Shown piece by piece: positions 7,948 to 16,549 of a stretch of 64,000 nt of DNA. The notes under the pieces were generated by a model. The model did no database searches and was not told where the DNA came from. It worked only from the letters and a program-made list of their open reading frames with translations. How positions within the stretch are numbered: the first letter of the stretch is position 1; every line of letters begins with the position of its first letter. The translations under genes were made by a program, and so were the position numbers. The stretch lies in assembly GCA_945907045.1 (NCBI GenBank), contig CAMDSH010000003.1, forward strand, positions 94,653-158,652, in the 5' to 3' direction. This DNA is from Rhizobium sp. Q54. GTDB taxonomy: Bacteria > Pseudomonadota > Alphaproteobacteria > Rhizobiales > Xanthobacteraceae.

Positions 7948-8742
7948 ATGACGGCCTATCTCAAAATCGATCACGTCGACAAAACTTTCGTTCGCGGTTC
8001 GACGGAAACCGAAGTGCTCAAAGACATCTCGCTCTCCATCGATCACGGCGAGTTCGTCTCCATCATCGGCCACTCCGGTTGCGGCAAGACCACGCTGCTC
8101 AATATCGTCGCCGGCCTGGTTCCGGTGACGGCGGGTTGCGTGTTGCTGGAAAACCGCGAAGTCAACGAACCGGGACCGGATCGCGCGGTGGTGTTCCAGA
8201 ACCACAGCCTGCTGCCGTGGCTCACGGTCTACGACAACGTGAAACTGGCGGTGGACAAAGTGTTCGCCGGCAAGAAATCTCGTGCCGAGCGCCACGCATG
8301 GACGCTGCATAATCTCGACCTCGTGCAGATGACGCATGCCAAGGACAAGCGCCCGGCGGAAATTTCCGGCGGCATGAAACAGCGTGTCGGGCTTGCCCGT
8401 GCGCTCGCGATGGAGCCGAAGGTATTGCTGCTCGATGAGCCGTTCGGAGCGCTCGATGCTCTCACCCGCGCGCATCTGCAGGATTCGGTGATGGCGCTGC
8501 ACCTGAAACTCAAAAACACGGTGCTGATGATCACGCACGACGTCGATGAAGCCGTGCTGCTTTCCGACCGCATCGTGATGATGACGAATGGGCCGTCGGC
8601 GCGCATCGGCGAAGTGCTGGACGTGCCGCTGCCACGCCCGCGCAAGCGGCTGGAATTGGCGGCGAACCAGACTTATCTCAAATGCCGCCAGCGCGTGCTT
8701 GAGTTCCTTTACGAGCGTCACCGCTTCGTCGAAGCGGCGTGA
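7948..8742 (+). CDS. nrtD: Nitrate ABC transporter ATP-binding protein
   Basis: A 264-residue ATPase with all motifs: Walker A GHSGCGKTT (about residue 42), Q-loop FQNHSLLPWL, signature ISGGMKQRVGLARAL, Walker B VLLLDEPFGALDAL and H-loop ITHD. It lacks the C-terminal NrtA-like extension of cyanobacterial NrtC, so this single gene supplies both ATPase copies (the same gene is called nrtC in Bradyrhizobium). The start at 7948 has TGAGGAAC upstream. Confidence 0.93.
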   Translation: MTAYLKIDHVDKTFVRGSTETEVLKDISLSIDHGEFVSIIGHSGCGKTTLLNIVAGLVPVTAGCVLLENREVNEPGPDRAVVFQNHSLLPWLTVYDNVKLAVDKVFAGKKSRAERHAWTLHNLDLVQMTHAKDKRPAEISGGMKQRVGLARALAMEPKVLLLDEPFGALDALTRAHLQDSVMALHLKLKNTVLMITHDVDEAVLLSDRIVMMTNGPSARIGEVLDVPLPRPRKRLELAANQTYLKCRQRVLEFLYERHRFVEAA

Positions 8743-8755
8743 GCGGCGCAGCGCC

Positions 8756-9970
8756 ATGAGCGAACCGCTCATCGTCATCGGCAACGGCATGGCCGCTGCG
8801 AAGTTCGTGGAAGAACTCGCCGCGCGCGCGCTTGGCCGTTACGCGGTGGCGGTGATCGGCGAGGAACCGCGGCTTGCCTATAACCGCGTGTTGCTGTCCT
8901 CGCTGTTGGCCGATGAAATCGGCGCATCCGATGTCGAAATGAAATCCGCGCAATGGTGGCAGGATCGCGGCGTCACGCTGCTTTATGGGCATGGCGCGAC
9001 TGCGATCGATACCTCGATCCGCCGCGTGCGGTTGGCCAGCGGCGCGACGCTTCCTTTCACCAAGCTCGTGCTCGCCACAGGCTCCAATCCGATCCGTCTC
9101 AATACGCCGGGGATGGGACTTCCCGGCGTTCTCACGTTCCGCAATCTCGGCGACGTTGCCGCCATTCGCAGCGCAGCCGGCAAAGGCAAACGCGCGGTCG
9201 TCATTGGCGGCGGGCTGCTCGGCCTCGAAGCCGCGCATGGGCTCGCCAAAACCGGCGCCAAAGTGACGCTGGTGCATCTGATGGACCGGCTGATGGAGCG
9301 CCAGCTCGACAAGCCGGCGGCGGAGATGCTCAAGCGCGACGTGGAGGCGAGGGGCGTCAATGTGCTGCTGGCGGCGGAGACGGCGCGCATTGGCGGGCGC
9401 CGCAAAGTTGAATCGGTCACGCTCACCGACGGTCGCATTATCCCCGCCGACATCGTCGTGGTCGCGGTCGGCGTTCGTCCGAATACCGAGCTTGCGCGTG
9501 CCGGCGGGCTCAACGTCAATCGCGGCATTGTCGTTGACGATGGAATGATGACGAGCATCGCCGGCATTCACGCCATCGGCGAATGCGCCGAACATCGCGC
9601 GCAGTGCTACGGCATCGTCGAGCCGGCCTATGAACAGGCGAAATTGCTGGCGCAGCGTTTCGCGGGCGAAGACGTTCGCTATGGCGGCAGCGTGCAGGCG
9701 ACAAATCTCAAAGTGTCCGGCGTCAATGTGTTTTCCGCCGGAGATTTTCTTGGAGTGGAAGGGACCGAGTCCGTCGTCTTGTCCGACCCCGGCTTCGGTA
9801 CTTACAAGAAAATCGTCATCCGCGACGGCCGCCTCATCGGCGCAGTGCTGTTCGGCGATACCGCCGATGGACTCTGGTATCTCGATCTCATCCGCACGGG
9901 AACGTCGGTGGAACACTTCCGCGACGACATCTTGTTCGGTCGAAAATTCGCCGAACGCGCGGCGGCCTGA
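8756..9970 (+). CDS. FAD/NAD-dependent oxidoreductase, NasB/NirB N-terminal type
   Basis: A 404-residue pyridine nucleotide-disulfide reductase-fold protein. The FAD Rossmann motif is at the N-terminus (LIVIGNGMAAAKFVEELA) and the NAD(P) motif near residue 145 (AVVIGGGLLGLEAA); a second FAD segment IHAIGECAEHR lies near 270. It matches the reductase part of NirB and the NasB-type subunit but lacks their Fe-S and siroheme domains. Its place between nrtD and nirA suggests that it passes NAD(P)H electrons to NasC, probably through the BFD-like cluster of NasC. Confidence 0.85.
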   Translation: MSEPLIVIGNGMAAAKFVEELAARALGRYAVAVIGEEPRLAYNRVLLSSLLADEIGASDVEMKSAQWWQDRGVTLLYGHGATAIDTSIRRVRLASGATLPFTKLVLATGSNPIRLNTPGMGLPGVLTFRNLGDVAAIRSAAGKGKRAVVIGGGLLGLEAAHGLAKTGAKVTLVHLMDRLMERQLDKPAAEMLKRDVEARGVNVLLAAETARIGGRRKVESVTLTDGRIIPADIVVVAVGVRPNTELARAGGLNVNRGIVVDDGMMTSIAGIHAIGECAEHRAQCYGIVEPAYEQAKLLAQRFAGEDVRYGGSVQATNLKVSGVNVFSAGDFLGVEGTESVVLSDPGFGTYKKIVIRDGRLIGAVLFGDTADGLWYLDLIRTGTSVEHFRDDILFGRKFAERAAA

Positions 9971-9977
9971 GGTATCC

Positions 9978-11744
9978 ATGTCCGGGGATTTCTCATCAGA
10001 ACAAAAAAGATACCTCGAAGGTTTCATGTCGGGGCTCAACGCAGCGCGCGCCGCGCGCGGTACGCTGGCGGGGGGCCAAGGCGCTTCGCAGCCTTCGGGA
10101 CCTGACGCGCCGCACATCGCCGCGCAGGATCGTGTCATCGCATCGGGACAAAAGCTGTCCGATCCGGAAAAGTTCAAACGCGAACAGCATCCGTTCGATG
10201 CCTATGAGCGGCTCAAAAGCCAGGCGGAAAAGAACGAAGCGCCGAAGCCCGCCGACAATTTCCGCTGGCGCTATTTCGGCCTGTTTTATGTTGCGCCCGC
10301 GCAGACCTCGTATATGTGCCGGCTGCGAATTCCAAACGGCATTCTCACGCACGCGCAATTCGCCGGCGTCGCCGATCTGGCCGAGCGCTACGGCGGCGGC
10401 TATTCGCACGTCACCACGCGCGCCAATCTGCAGATCCGCGAGGTCGAGCCGAAAAACGCGGCGGCTGTGGTTGAGACTATCCAGGATTTGGGCCTGTGCT
10501 CGCGCGGCTCCGGCGCCGACAATATCCGCAACGTTACCGGCACGCCGACTGCGGGAATTGACCGCCAAGAGTTGATCGACACGCGGCCCTATGCGCGCGA
10601 ATGGCATTTTCACATTCTCAACGAGCGCGTGCTGTACGGCTTGCCGCGCAAATTCAACGTCGCGTTCGACGGGGCGGGGATAATCCCGGTGCTGGAAGAC
10701 ACCAACGACATCGGCTTTCAGGCGGTCGAGGTGCGCGAGGGCTTCGGGCTTGCGCCTGGCGTTTGGTTTCGTCTGGCGCTTGGCGGCATTACCGGCCATC
10801 GCGATTTCGCGCGCGATACCGGCATCGTGGTCCGGCCGGAAGAAGCAACCCATGTTGCTGATGCCGTTGTTCGCGTCTTCATCGACCACGGCAACCGCAC
10901 CGACCGCAACAAGGCGCGGCTCAAATACGTGCTCGATCAATTCGGCATGGAAAAGTTCGTCACGCATGTCGAAGAGAAGCTGGGACGCAAACTCGACCGC
11001 GCGCCGGCCGAGGCGTTGGTGCCGCGCCCCCGTTTCGACCGCAGCGCGCATATCGGCGTGCATGCGCAGAAGCAGAAAGGTTTGAACTGGATCGGCGTCG
11101 TGCTGCCGGTTGGCAAGCTCACCGCCGAGCAGATGCGCGGGCTGGCGAAAATTTCACACGATCTTGGCGATGGCGATATCCGTCTCACCGTCTGGCAAAA
11201 TCTGCTGATCTCCGGCGTGGCGGACGCGCAGGTGAAAGTGGCGAAAGCCGCCATCGCGGCGCTCGGCCTCACCACGCAGGCAACGTCAATTCGTGCCGGG
11301 CTGGTGGCCTGCACCGGCAATGTCGGCTGCCGCTTTTCGGCCTCCGATACCAAGCGCCATGCCGAGGAAATCGCGCGCTGGTGCGAGGCGCGCGTGCAGC
11401 TCGACGGGCCGGTGAATATCCATCTCACCGGCTGCCATCATTCTTGCGCGCAGCATTACATCGGCGACATCGGATTGCTTGCCTGCAAAGTAGAGGTCAC
11501 GCCCGAGAGCGATCCGGTGGAGGGCTATCATGTGCTGGTCGGCGGTGGCTTCGGCCATGAAGCCGGGCTTGCGCGCGAGATTTATCGCGATGTGAAGGCG
11601 GAAGACGCGCCGAAAACCATCGAGCGCATGCTGTCGTCCTATCTCGTCAATCGCGCTGCGCCTGACGAAACATTCCTCGCTTTTTCCCGGCGGCATGAGA
11701 TCGACGCGCTTAAAACGATTTTCGCGGTGGAGGGCGAAGCATGA
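9978..11744 (+). CDS. nirA: Assimilatory nitrite reductase, NirA family (siroheme/4Fe-4S)
   Basis: A 588-residue siroheme reductase. The cluster ligands are visible as Cys-x5-Cys (ACTGNVGCRF, near residue 450) and Cys-x3-Cys (TGCHHSCAQHY, near 487). TTRANLQIREV and RNVTGTPTAG are further family motifs. The HHSCAQHYIGDIG form is that of nitrite reductases rather than CysI. It reduces nitrite to ammonium in the cytoplasm. The N-terminus carries EQKRYLEGFMSGLNAARA, a motif shared with the flavoprotein at 11741 and CysJ at 14797, and probably a docking element. The 3' end overlaps the next gene by four bases. Confidence 0.92.
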   Translation: MSGDFSSEQKRYLEGFMSGLNAARAARGTLAGGQGASQPSGPDAPHIAAQDRVIASGQKLSDPEKFKREQHPFDAYERLKSQAEKNEAPKPADNFRWRYFGLFYVAPAQTSYMCRLRIPNGILTHAQFAGVADLAERYGGGYSHVTTRANLQIREVEPKNAAAVVETIQDLGLCSRGSGADNIRNVTGTPTAGIDRQELIDTRPYAREWHFHILNERVLYGLPRKFNVAFDGAGIIPVLEDTNDIGFQAVEVREGFGLAPGVWFRLALGGITGHRDFARDTGIVVRPEEATHVADAVVRVFIDHGNRTDRNKARLKYVLDQFGMEKFVTHVEEKLGRKLDRAPAEALVPRPRFDRSAHIGVHAQKQKGLNWIGVVLPVGKLTAEQMRGLAKISHDLGDGDIRLTVWQNLLISGVADAQVKVAKAAIAALGLTTQATSIRAGLVACTGNVGCRFSASDTKRHAEEIARWCEARVQLDGPVNIHLTGCHHSCAQHYIGDIGLLACKVEVTPESDPVEGYHVLVGGGFGHEAGLAREIYRDVKAEDAPKTIERMLSSYLVNRAAPDETFLAFSRRHEIDALKTIFAVEGEA

Positions 11745-13360
11745 CGCAAGCCCCGCGCCCGCCGCTGCCGATGCTGGTTCCGGAAACCGCGCCGTTCAAC
11801 GAGGAACAGCGCACGTGGCTGAACGGTTTCTTCGCCGGTCTGGTTTCACTCGATACAGCGGGCGGGGTGACCGCGCTATCTCCCGAACAGTCCGCCTCGC
11901 TGCTGTCCGGCAACGCAAGCGCCGCGCAGGACGATGACGATGGCGCGCCCTGGCACGACCAGACGTTGCCGTTAGCCGAGCGCATGAAGCTTGCCGAAGG
12001 CCATCCGCTGCAACGGCGGATGATGGCAGCAATGGCGCAGCAGGATTGCGGCCAGTGCGGCTACGATTGCCACAACTATTCCAGTCTGATCGCGACCAAG
12101 AAAGAAGAGCGGCTGAATCTCTGCGTGCCGGGCGGCAAGGAAACCGCCCGCATGCTGAAAAAACTTTACGAGGAAGTTGGCGCTGCGCCGCCGCCGGCCC
12201 CCGCGATTTCATCTCCGGTTTCGGCGCCCGCCGCTGCGGTCTCCGCGCCGGGCCGCTCCCGCGATAATCCTGTCGAGGCGAAGCTGCTCTCCTGCACACT
12301 CTTGAACAAACCGGGTTCGGAGAAAGAAACCTGGCACGTCGAGTTCGATCTGTCGCAATGCGGACTGGACTACTCCGTTGGAGATTCTTTCGGCATTTTT
12401 CCGCGCAACGATCCGGTGCTGGTGGAAGCCGTCATCAAGGCAATCGGTGCGCCGCCGGAATTTCCCATCGGCGGGCGTACGCTGCGCGAGGTGCTCACCG
12501 ACGGTGCGTCGCTTAGCCCTGCGCCAGATATGCTGTTTCAGTTGATCTCCTACATCACCGGCGGCGAGCGCCGGAAAAAAGCAAGAGCATTCGCCGCCGG
12601 GGAAGACCCGGATGGAGACGCTGAAACGCTCGATGTGCTCGCGGCGCTGGAAAAATTCTCCTGCGTGCGGCCCGACCCGGAGGCTTTCGTCGAGGCACTT
12701 GATCCGTTGCAGCCGCGGCTCTATTCGATTTCATCGTCGCCCAAGGCGCATCCGGGGCGGCTATCGACGACGGTCGATACGGTTCGCTACACGATCGACG
12801 ATCGCACGCGGCTCGGCGTTGCGTCCACGTTTCTCGCCGAGCGCATCAAGCCCGGCGACACGTTGAAAATCTACGTGCAGAAGGCACACGCTTTCGGTCT
12901 GCCCGCCGATCCCTCGGTGCCGATCATCATGATCGGTCCCGGCACCGGCGTCGCACCGTTCCGTGCCTTTCTATATGAGCGCATGGCCACGAAGGCACCG
13001 GGCCGCAATTGGCTGTTCTTCGGCCATCAACGCCGGAATTGCGATTTCTTCTATGAGGACGAACTCGCCGGCATGAAAGCCGCCGGTGTGCTCACGCGTC
13101 TCTCGCTCGCATGGTCGCGCGACGACGTGCAGAAATTCTACGTGCAGGATCGCATGCGTGAAGTTGGCCGCGACCTGTGGTCGTGGCTTGCCGACGGCGC
13201 ACATATTTATGTCTGTGGCGATGCCAAGCGCATGGCGAAGGACGTGGAAGGCGCGCTGATCGAGATCGTCGCCGCGCACGGAGCGCGCTCCACCGATGAG
13301 GCGATTGCTTTCGTCACCGATCTCAAAAAACGCGGCCGCTATCAGCAGGACGTTTACTGA
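11741..13360 (+). CDS. CysJ-like FAD/NADPH flavoprotein with N-terminal 4Fe-4S module (probable NirA electron donor)
   Basis: A 539-residue protein. Residues 1-45 carry EEQRTWLNGFFAGLVSLD. Residues about 98-135 hold an RnfB-like 4Fe-4S module (DCGQCGYDCHNY then LCVPGGK). From about 180 on it is a CysJ/ferredoxin-NADP reductase module: RLYSISSSP (FAD), MIGPGTGVAPFRAFL (NADPH) and terminal RYQQDVY. The flavodoxin (FMN) domain of true CysJ is missing and the iron-sulfur module sits in its place. Overlap with nirA (ATGA) makes NirA the likely partner. It is often annotated simply as sulfite reductase alpha subunit. Confidence 0.85.
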   Translation: MTQAPRPPLPMLVPETAPFNEEQRTWLNGFFAGLVSLDTAGGVTALSPEQSASLLSGNASAAQDDDDGAPWHDQTLPLAERMKLAEGHPLQRRMMAAMAQQDCGQCGYDCHNYSSLIATKKEERLNLCVPGGKETARMLKKLYEEVGAAPPPAPAISSPVSAPAAAVSAPGRSRDNPVEAKLLSCTLLNKPGSEKETWHVEFDLSQCGLDYSVGDSFGIFPRNDPVLVEAVIKAIGAPPEFPIGGRTLREVLTDGASLSPAPDMLFQLISYITGGERRKKARAFAAGEDPDGDAETLDVLAALEKFSCVRPDPEAFVEALDPLQPRLYSISSSPKAHPGRLSTTVDTVRYTIDDRTRLGVASTFLAERIKPGDTLKIYVQKAHAFGLPADPSVPIIMIGPGTGVAPFRAFLYERMATKAPGRNWLFFGHQRRNCDFFYEDELAGMKAAGVLTRLSLAWSRDDVQKFYVQDRMREVGRDLWSWLADGAHIYVCGDAKRMAKDVEGALIEIVAAHGARSTDEAIAFVTDLKKRGRYQQDVY

Positions 13361-13564
13361 TGACGGCCTCAATGCACACGCCGCGCCTGTTGGAGGCCGA
13401 AAAACGGCGCGGGAGGCATTCTCCCGGCCCGCGGCAAAATAGGCAAGAAAACACCTCGTTTTGGCCATTAAAGGAAGAAAGTTCTTATTTTTTCAATGTT
13501 ATTGCCTTTAAAGGGAACAATATTCTAGTTGAGAGGATTGCGTCATTTTACGGGAGTCCTCTCC

Positions 13565-13690
13565 ATGTCCGATCAATCGCCGCATCAGCCTGGCGCGCGG
13601 CTGTTCACCCTCGACAGCTGGGCGGTGGCCGCCGCCGCCGTCTTCATTCTTCTGATTGTCGCCGGCGTATTGCCGCGCGTTCCCTGGTAA
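13565..13690 (+). CDS. 41-residue single-span membrane protein before the YeiH-type gene
   Basis: Too short for the ORF track. It encodes MSDQSPHQPGARLFTLDSW, then a hydrophobic span (AVAAAAVFILLIVAGVL), ending in PRVPW. A GGAG site lies nine bases before the ATG and the stop is six bases before the exporter gene. The tight spacing argues for a small partner or stabilising subunit of that transporter. The 204 bases upstream hold no other gene; they are AT-rich and include a GAGAGGA/TCCTCTC inverted repeat around the leader, so a separate promoter is possible. Confidence 0.6.
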   Translation: MSDQSPHQPGARLFTLDSWAVAAAAVFILLIVAGVLPRVPW

Positions 13691-13696
13691 CGCGCC

Positions 13697-14776
13697 ATGT
13701 CCATTTCAATCACCGCCGACGAACGCTTCTCGCTCCCCCGCCGCCTTGTCGAGTTGCTGCCCGGCATAGCGCTACTGTTTGTCATCGGCTTTCTCGGCAA
13801 GCTGATCGAGAACAGCATCGACGTTTACGGCAAGACGCATCATCTCGCGCTGCCCAAGATCGAATACGTGCTGTGGGCGATTTTGATCGGGTTGATCATC
13901 GCCAACACCGTCGGCGTGCCACGCATCTTCCGCGCCGGCGTCGACACTTACGAATTCTGGCTCAAAATTGGAATCGTGCTGCTGGGCGTGCGTTTCCTGC
14001 TGGGCGATGTACTCAAGCTCGGCGGCATCAGCCTGTTCGCGGTCGTCATGGAGTTGGGCATCGCCATCGGTTTGATGCTCTGGCTCGGCAATCTGTTCAA
14101 GCTCTCGCCCAAGCTCACCAGCCTGCTGGCGATAGGTTCCTCGATCTGCGGCGTGTCGGCGATCATCGCCGGCCGCGGCGCGATCAACGCGCGCGACGAG
14201 GATGCTTCGTTCGCGATCGCCGCGATTTTGGCGCTCGGCGCATTCGGCTTGTTCACCTATCCGCTGATTGCCGCAGCACTGGGAATGAACGATCACGCTT
14301 ATGGCCTGTGGGTGGGTCTTGCCATCGACAACACCGCGGAAGCGGCGGCGGCGGGCGCGCTATGGTCGGACGAAGCCGGCAAGGTCGCCGTGCTGGCGAA
14401 GACCACGCGCAACGCAATGATCGGCTTCGTGGTGCTCGGTTTCGCGCTCTATTGGGCGACGCGCGGCCAGGCTGCGAAAATCGAGAACAAGGCGCTTTTC
14501 CTGTGGGAGAAGTTTCCGAAGTTCGTGCTCGGCTTCCTCGTCGTCTCGCTCGCCGCGACCTTCGGCGCCTTCAGCAAGGAGCAGTCGGCCGACATCGCGA
14601 ACCTTTCGCGCTGGGCTTTCCTGCTGACCTTCGCGGGCGTCGGGCTGCGGACCGACTTTCGCGAGATGCGCAAGCAGGGCTTCTACCCGTTCGTCGTCGG
14701 CGCGATTGCGGAAATCGTGGTGACCATCGCGACGCTCATCATGGTTCTGCTGTTGCAGCCCTGGCTGCCGGCCTGA
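13697..14776 (+). CDS. YeiH/UPF0324 family putative sulfate/sulfite exporter
   Basis: A 359-residue polytopic membrane protein with about ten hydrophobic segments. Family landmarks are GIVLLGVRFLLGDVLKLGG, SSICGVSAIIAGRGAINARD and FLLTFAGVGLRTDFREMRKQG. Members are annotated as putative sulfate exporters, though direct evidence for the substrate is scant. Its place before cysJ-cysI suggests handling of sulfate, sulfite or a related anion. The long overlapping open frame from 13360 is a high-GC artefact. Confidence 0.85.
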   Translation: MSISITADERFSLPRRLVELLPGIALLFVIGFLGKLIENSIDVYGKTHHLALPKIEYVLWAILIGLIIANTVGVPRIFRAGVDTYEFWLKIGIVLLGVRFLLGDVLKLGGISLFAVVMELGIAIGLMLWLGNLFKLSPKLTSLLAIGSSICGVSAIIAGRGAINARDEDASFAIAAILALGAFGLFTYPLIAAALGMNDHAYGLWVGLAIDNTAEAAAAGALWSDEAGKVAVLAKTTRNAMIGFVVLGFALYWATRGQAAKIENKALFLWEKFPKFVLGFLVVSLAATFGAFSKEQSADIANLSRWAFLLTFAGVGLRTDFREMRKQGFYPFVVGAIAEIVVTIATLIMVLLLQPWLPA

Positions 14777-14796
14777 GGGGCGATCGTGAAACGAAC

Positions 14797-16545
14797 ATGA
14801 CCATCTCCACGATCCCGAAGACCGCTCCTTTCGGCGAGGAGGAGATCGCCATCCTCAACCGCGTGGTGGGGCCCGCGAATGCAACGCAACGTGCGTGGCT
14901 CGCGGGCTTCCTCGCGGGTCTTGATGCATCCACCGCGACGTTGCAGCCGGCGGCTCCAGCGCGTCCGGCAAAACCGCTGACGATTTTGTATGCCAGCGAG
15001 TCCGGGAATTGTGAGGGGCTCGCCGCTGACATGGCGAAGGCCGCACGCAAACAGGGTTTCAAGCCTTCACTCGTAGATTTCGCCGATCTCGATGTGTCGA
15101 CGTTGTCCGGCATGCGTCACCTCATCGTCATCGCGGCGACCTGGGGCGAGGGCGAAGCGCCTGCGCGTGCTGTGAACGCTTACGCCGATCTGATGAGCGA
15201 GAAGGCGCCGCGTCTCGATGGCGTCGAATACGGCGTGCTCGCGCTCGGCGACACCGCTTACGTGCAATTCTGCGCAATCGGCAAGGCAATCGACGAACGG
15301 CTCGCGGCGCTCGGTGCCAAACGCGTTGTCAATCGCATCGACTGCGATCTGGATTTCGCGGAGCCTGCGAAGCAATGGATCGATGCCGCGCTGGTAACGC
15401 TTGCGCCCGCCCCAGACCCGAATGCCGGCAGGGTGATCGAGGTCGATTTCGGCGCGAAGCTGGCAAGCGTTCAAAGTCTTGAGCCGATTGAGGCCGAGAT
15501 CATCGAGCGCATCAATCTCAACTCGTCGCGCTCGGACAAGGAAACTTTCCATCTCGAACTTGGCTTCGATGGCGAAGCGCCGGCCTACAAACCGGGAGAT
15601 TCGCTCGACCTTTATGCGCCGAACGATCCGGTTTACGTGGACGAACTATTGAAAATCACCGGTCTGACAGCGGATGCCACGTTGCGCGCGGAGCTGACAA
15701 AATCGCGCGACATCACGACGCTCTCGCTCAAGACCGTGGAAAGCTACGCCGCCGCCACCGGCCATCAATATGTGAAGACGCTGATCGAATCCGGCGAAGC
15801 TCCGGCCTGGATCGTTGGGCGGCAGCTTATCGATCTGCTTGCGATGTATCCGATTTCACTGACGGCCGAGCAGTTGCTCGGCGTCACGCGGCCACTCGCG
15901 CCGCGGGCCTATTCGATTGCGTCCTCGCGCCGCGAAGTTGGCGAGGAGGCGCATCTGCTTATCGCCGCCGTGCGTTACGAAAGTCATGGCCGCGCGCGCA
16001 AGGGCGTGGCGTCGATCTTTGTCGCCGAGCGGCTGAAAAAAGGCGACCGCGTGCGCGTGAAACTCAAGCCCAACAAGCATTTCGCGCTGCCGGCGCCAGA
16101 GCGCGACATCATCATGGTCGGTCCCGGCACCGGCGTTGCGCCGTTTCGCGCCTTTGTGCAGGAGCGGCGCGCGGCCGGCGCTTCGGGCCGCAGCTGGCTG
16201 TTCTTCGGCGATCGCCATTACACGCACGATTTTCTCTATCAGCTTGAGTGGCAGGACGCGCTCAAGGACGGCGGATTGACGCGGATGGATGTCGCGTTCT
16301 CGCGCGACACGCTGGAAAAGAATTACGTGCAGCACCGCATCTGGGATCGCCGCCGCGATCTCGTCGAATGGCTCGACGACGGCGCACACATTTATGTCTG
16401 CGGCGATGCGAAAGCGATGGCGAAAGACGTGCGTGCGATGCTGGTGCGCGCCATTGGTGACGTGAAGGGCCTCACGCCGGAAGCCGCCGAGGAGGCCGTG
16501 CGAACAATCGAAAAAGAACGGCGTTACCAGCAGGACGTTTACTAA
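14797..16545 (+). CDS. cysJ: Sulfite reductase (NADPH) flavoprotein alpha subunit
   Basis: A 582-residue protein; the start at 14797 is taken because the frame shared with the 1061-aa ORF upstream only becomes CysJ here. Residues 20-45 contain QRAWLAGFLAGLDAS, like the oligomerisation/docking region of E. coli CysJ. A flavodoxin domain (about 60-205: LTILYASESGNCEGLA, AATWGEGEAPARA) binds FMN. FAD (RAYSIASSR, about 369) and NADPH (MVGPGTGVAPFRAF, about 441) modules follow, with terminal RYQQDVY. It feeds NADPH electrons to CysI, four bases downstream. Confidence 0.92.
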   Translation: MTISTIPKTAPFGEEEIAILNRVVGPANATQRAWLAGFLAGLDASTATLQPAAPARPAKPLTILYASESGNCEGLAADMAKAARKQGFKPSLVDFADLDVSTLSGMRHLIVIAATWGEGEAPARAVNAYADLMSEKAPRLDGVEYGVLALGDTAYVQFCAIGKAIDERLAALGAKRVVNRIDCDLDFAEPAKQWIDAALVTLAPAPDPNAGRVIEVDFGAKLASVQSLEPIEAEIIERINLNSSRSDKETFHLELGFDGEAPAYKPGDSLDLYAPNDPVYVDELLKITGLTADATLRAELTKSRDITTLSLKTVESYAAATGHQYVKTLIESGEAPAWIVGRQLIDLLAMYPISLTAEQLLGVTRPLAPRAYSIASSRREVGEEAHLLIAAVRYESHGRARKGVASIFVAERLKKGDRVRVKLKPNKHFALPAPERDIIMVGPGTGVAPFRAFVQERRAAGASGRSWLFFGDRHYTHDFLYQLEWQDALKDGGLTRMDVAFSRDTLEKNYVQHRIWDRRRDLVEWLDDGAHIYVCGDAKAMAKDVRAMLVRAIGDVKGLTPEAAEEAVRTIEKERRYQQDVY

Positions 16546-16549
16546 GGCC

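Noticed and set aside
13360-16545. 1061-aa open frame in the ORF track
   Set aside because: It joins by chance a stop-free high-GC stretch, out of frame with the YeiH-type gene, to cysJ. Only the part from 14797 shows family features and a proper start.
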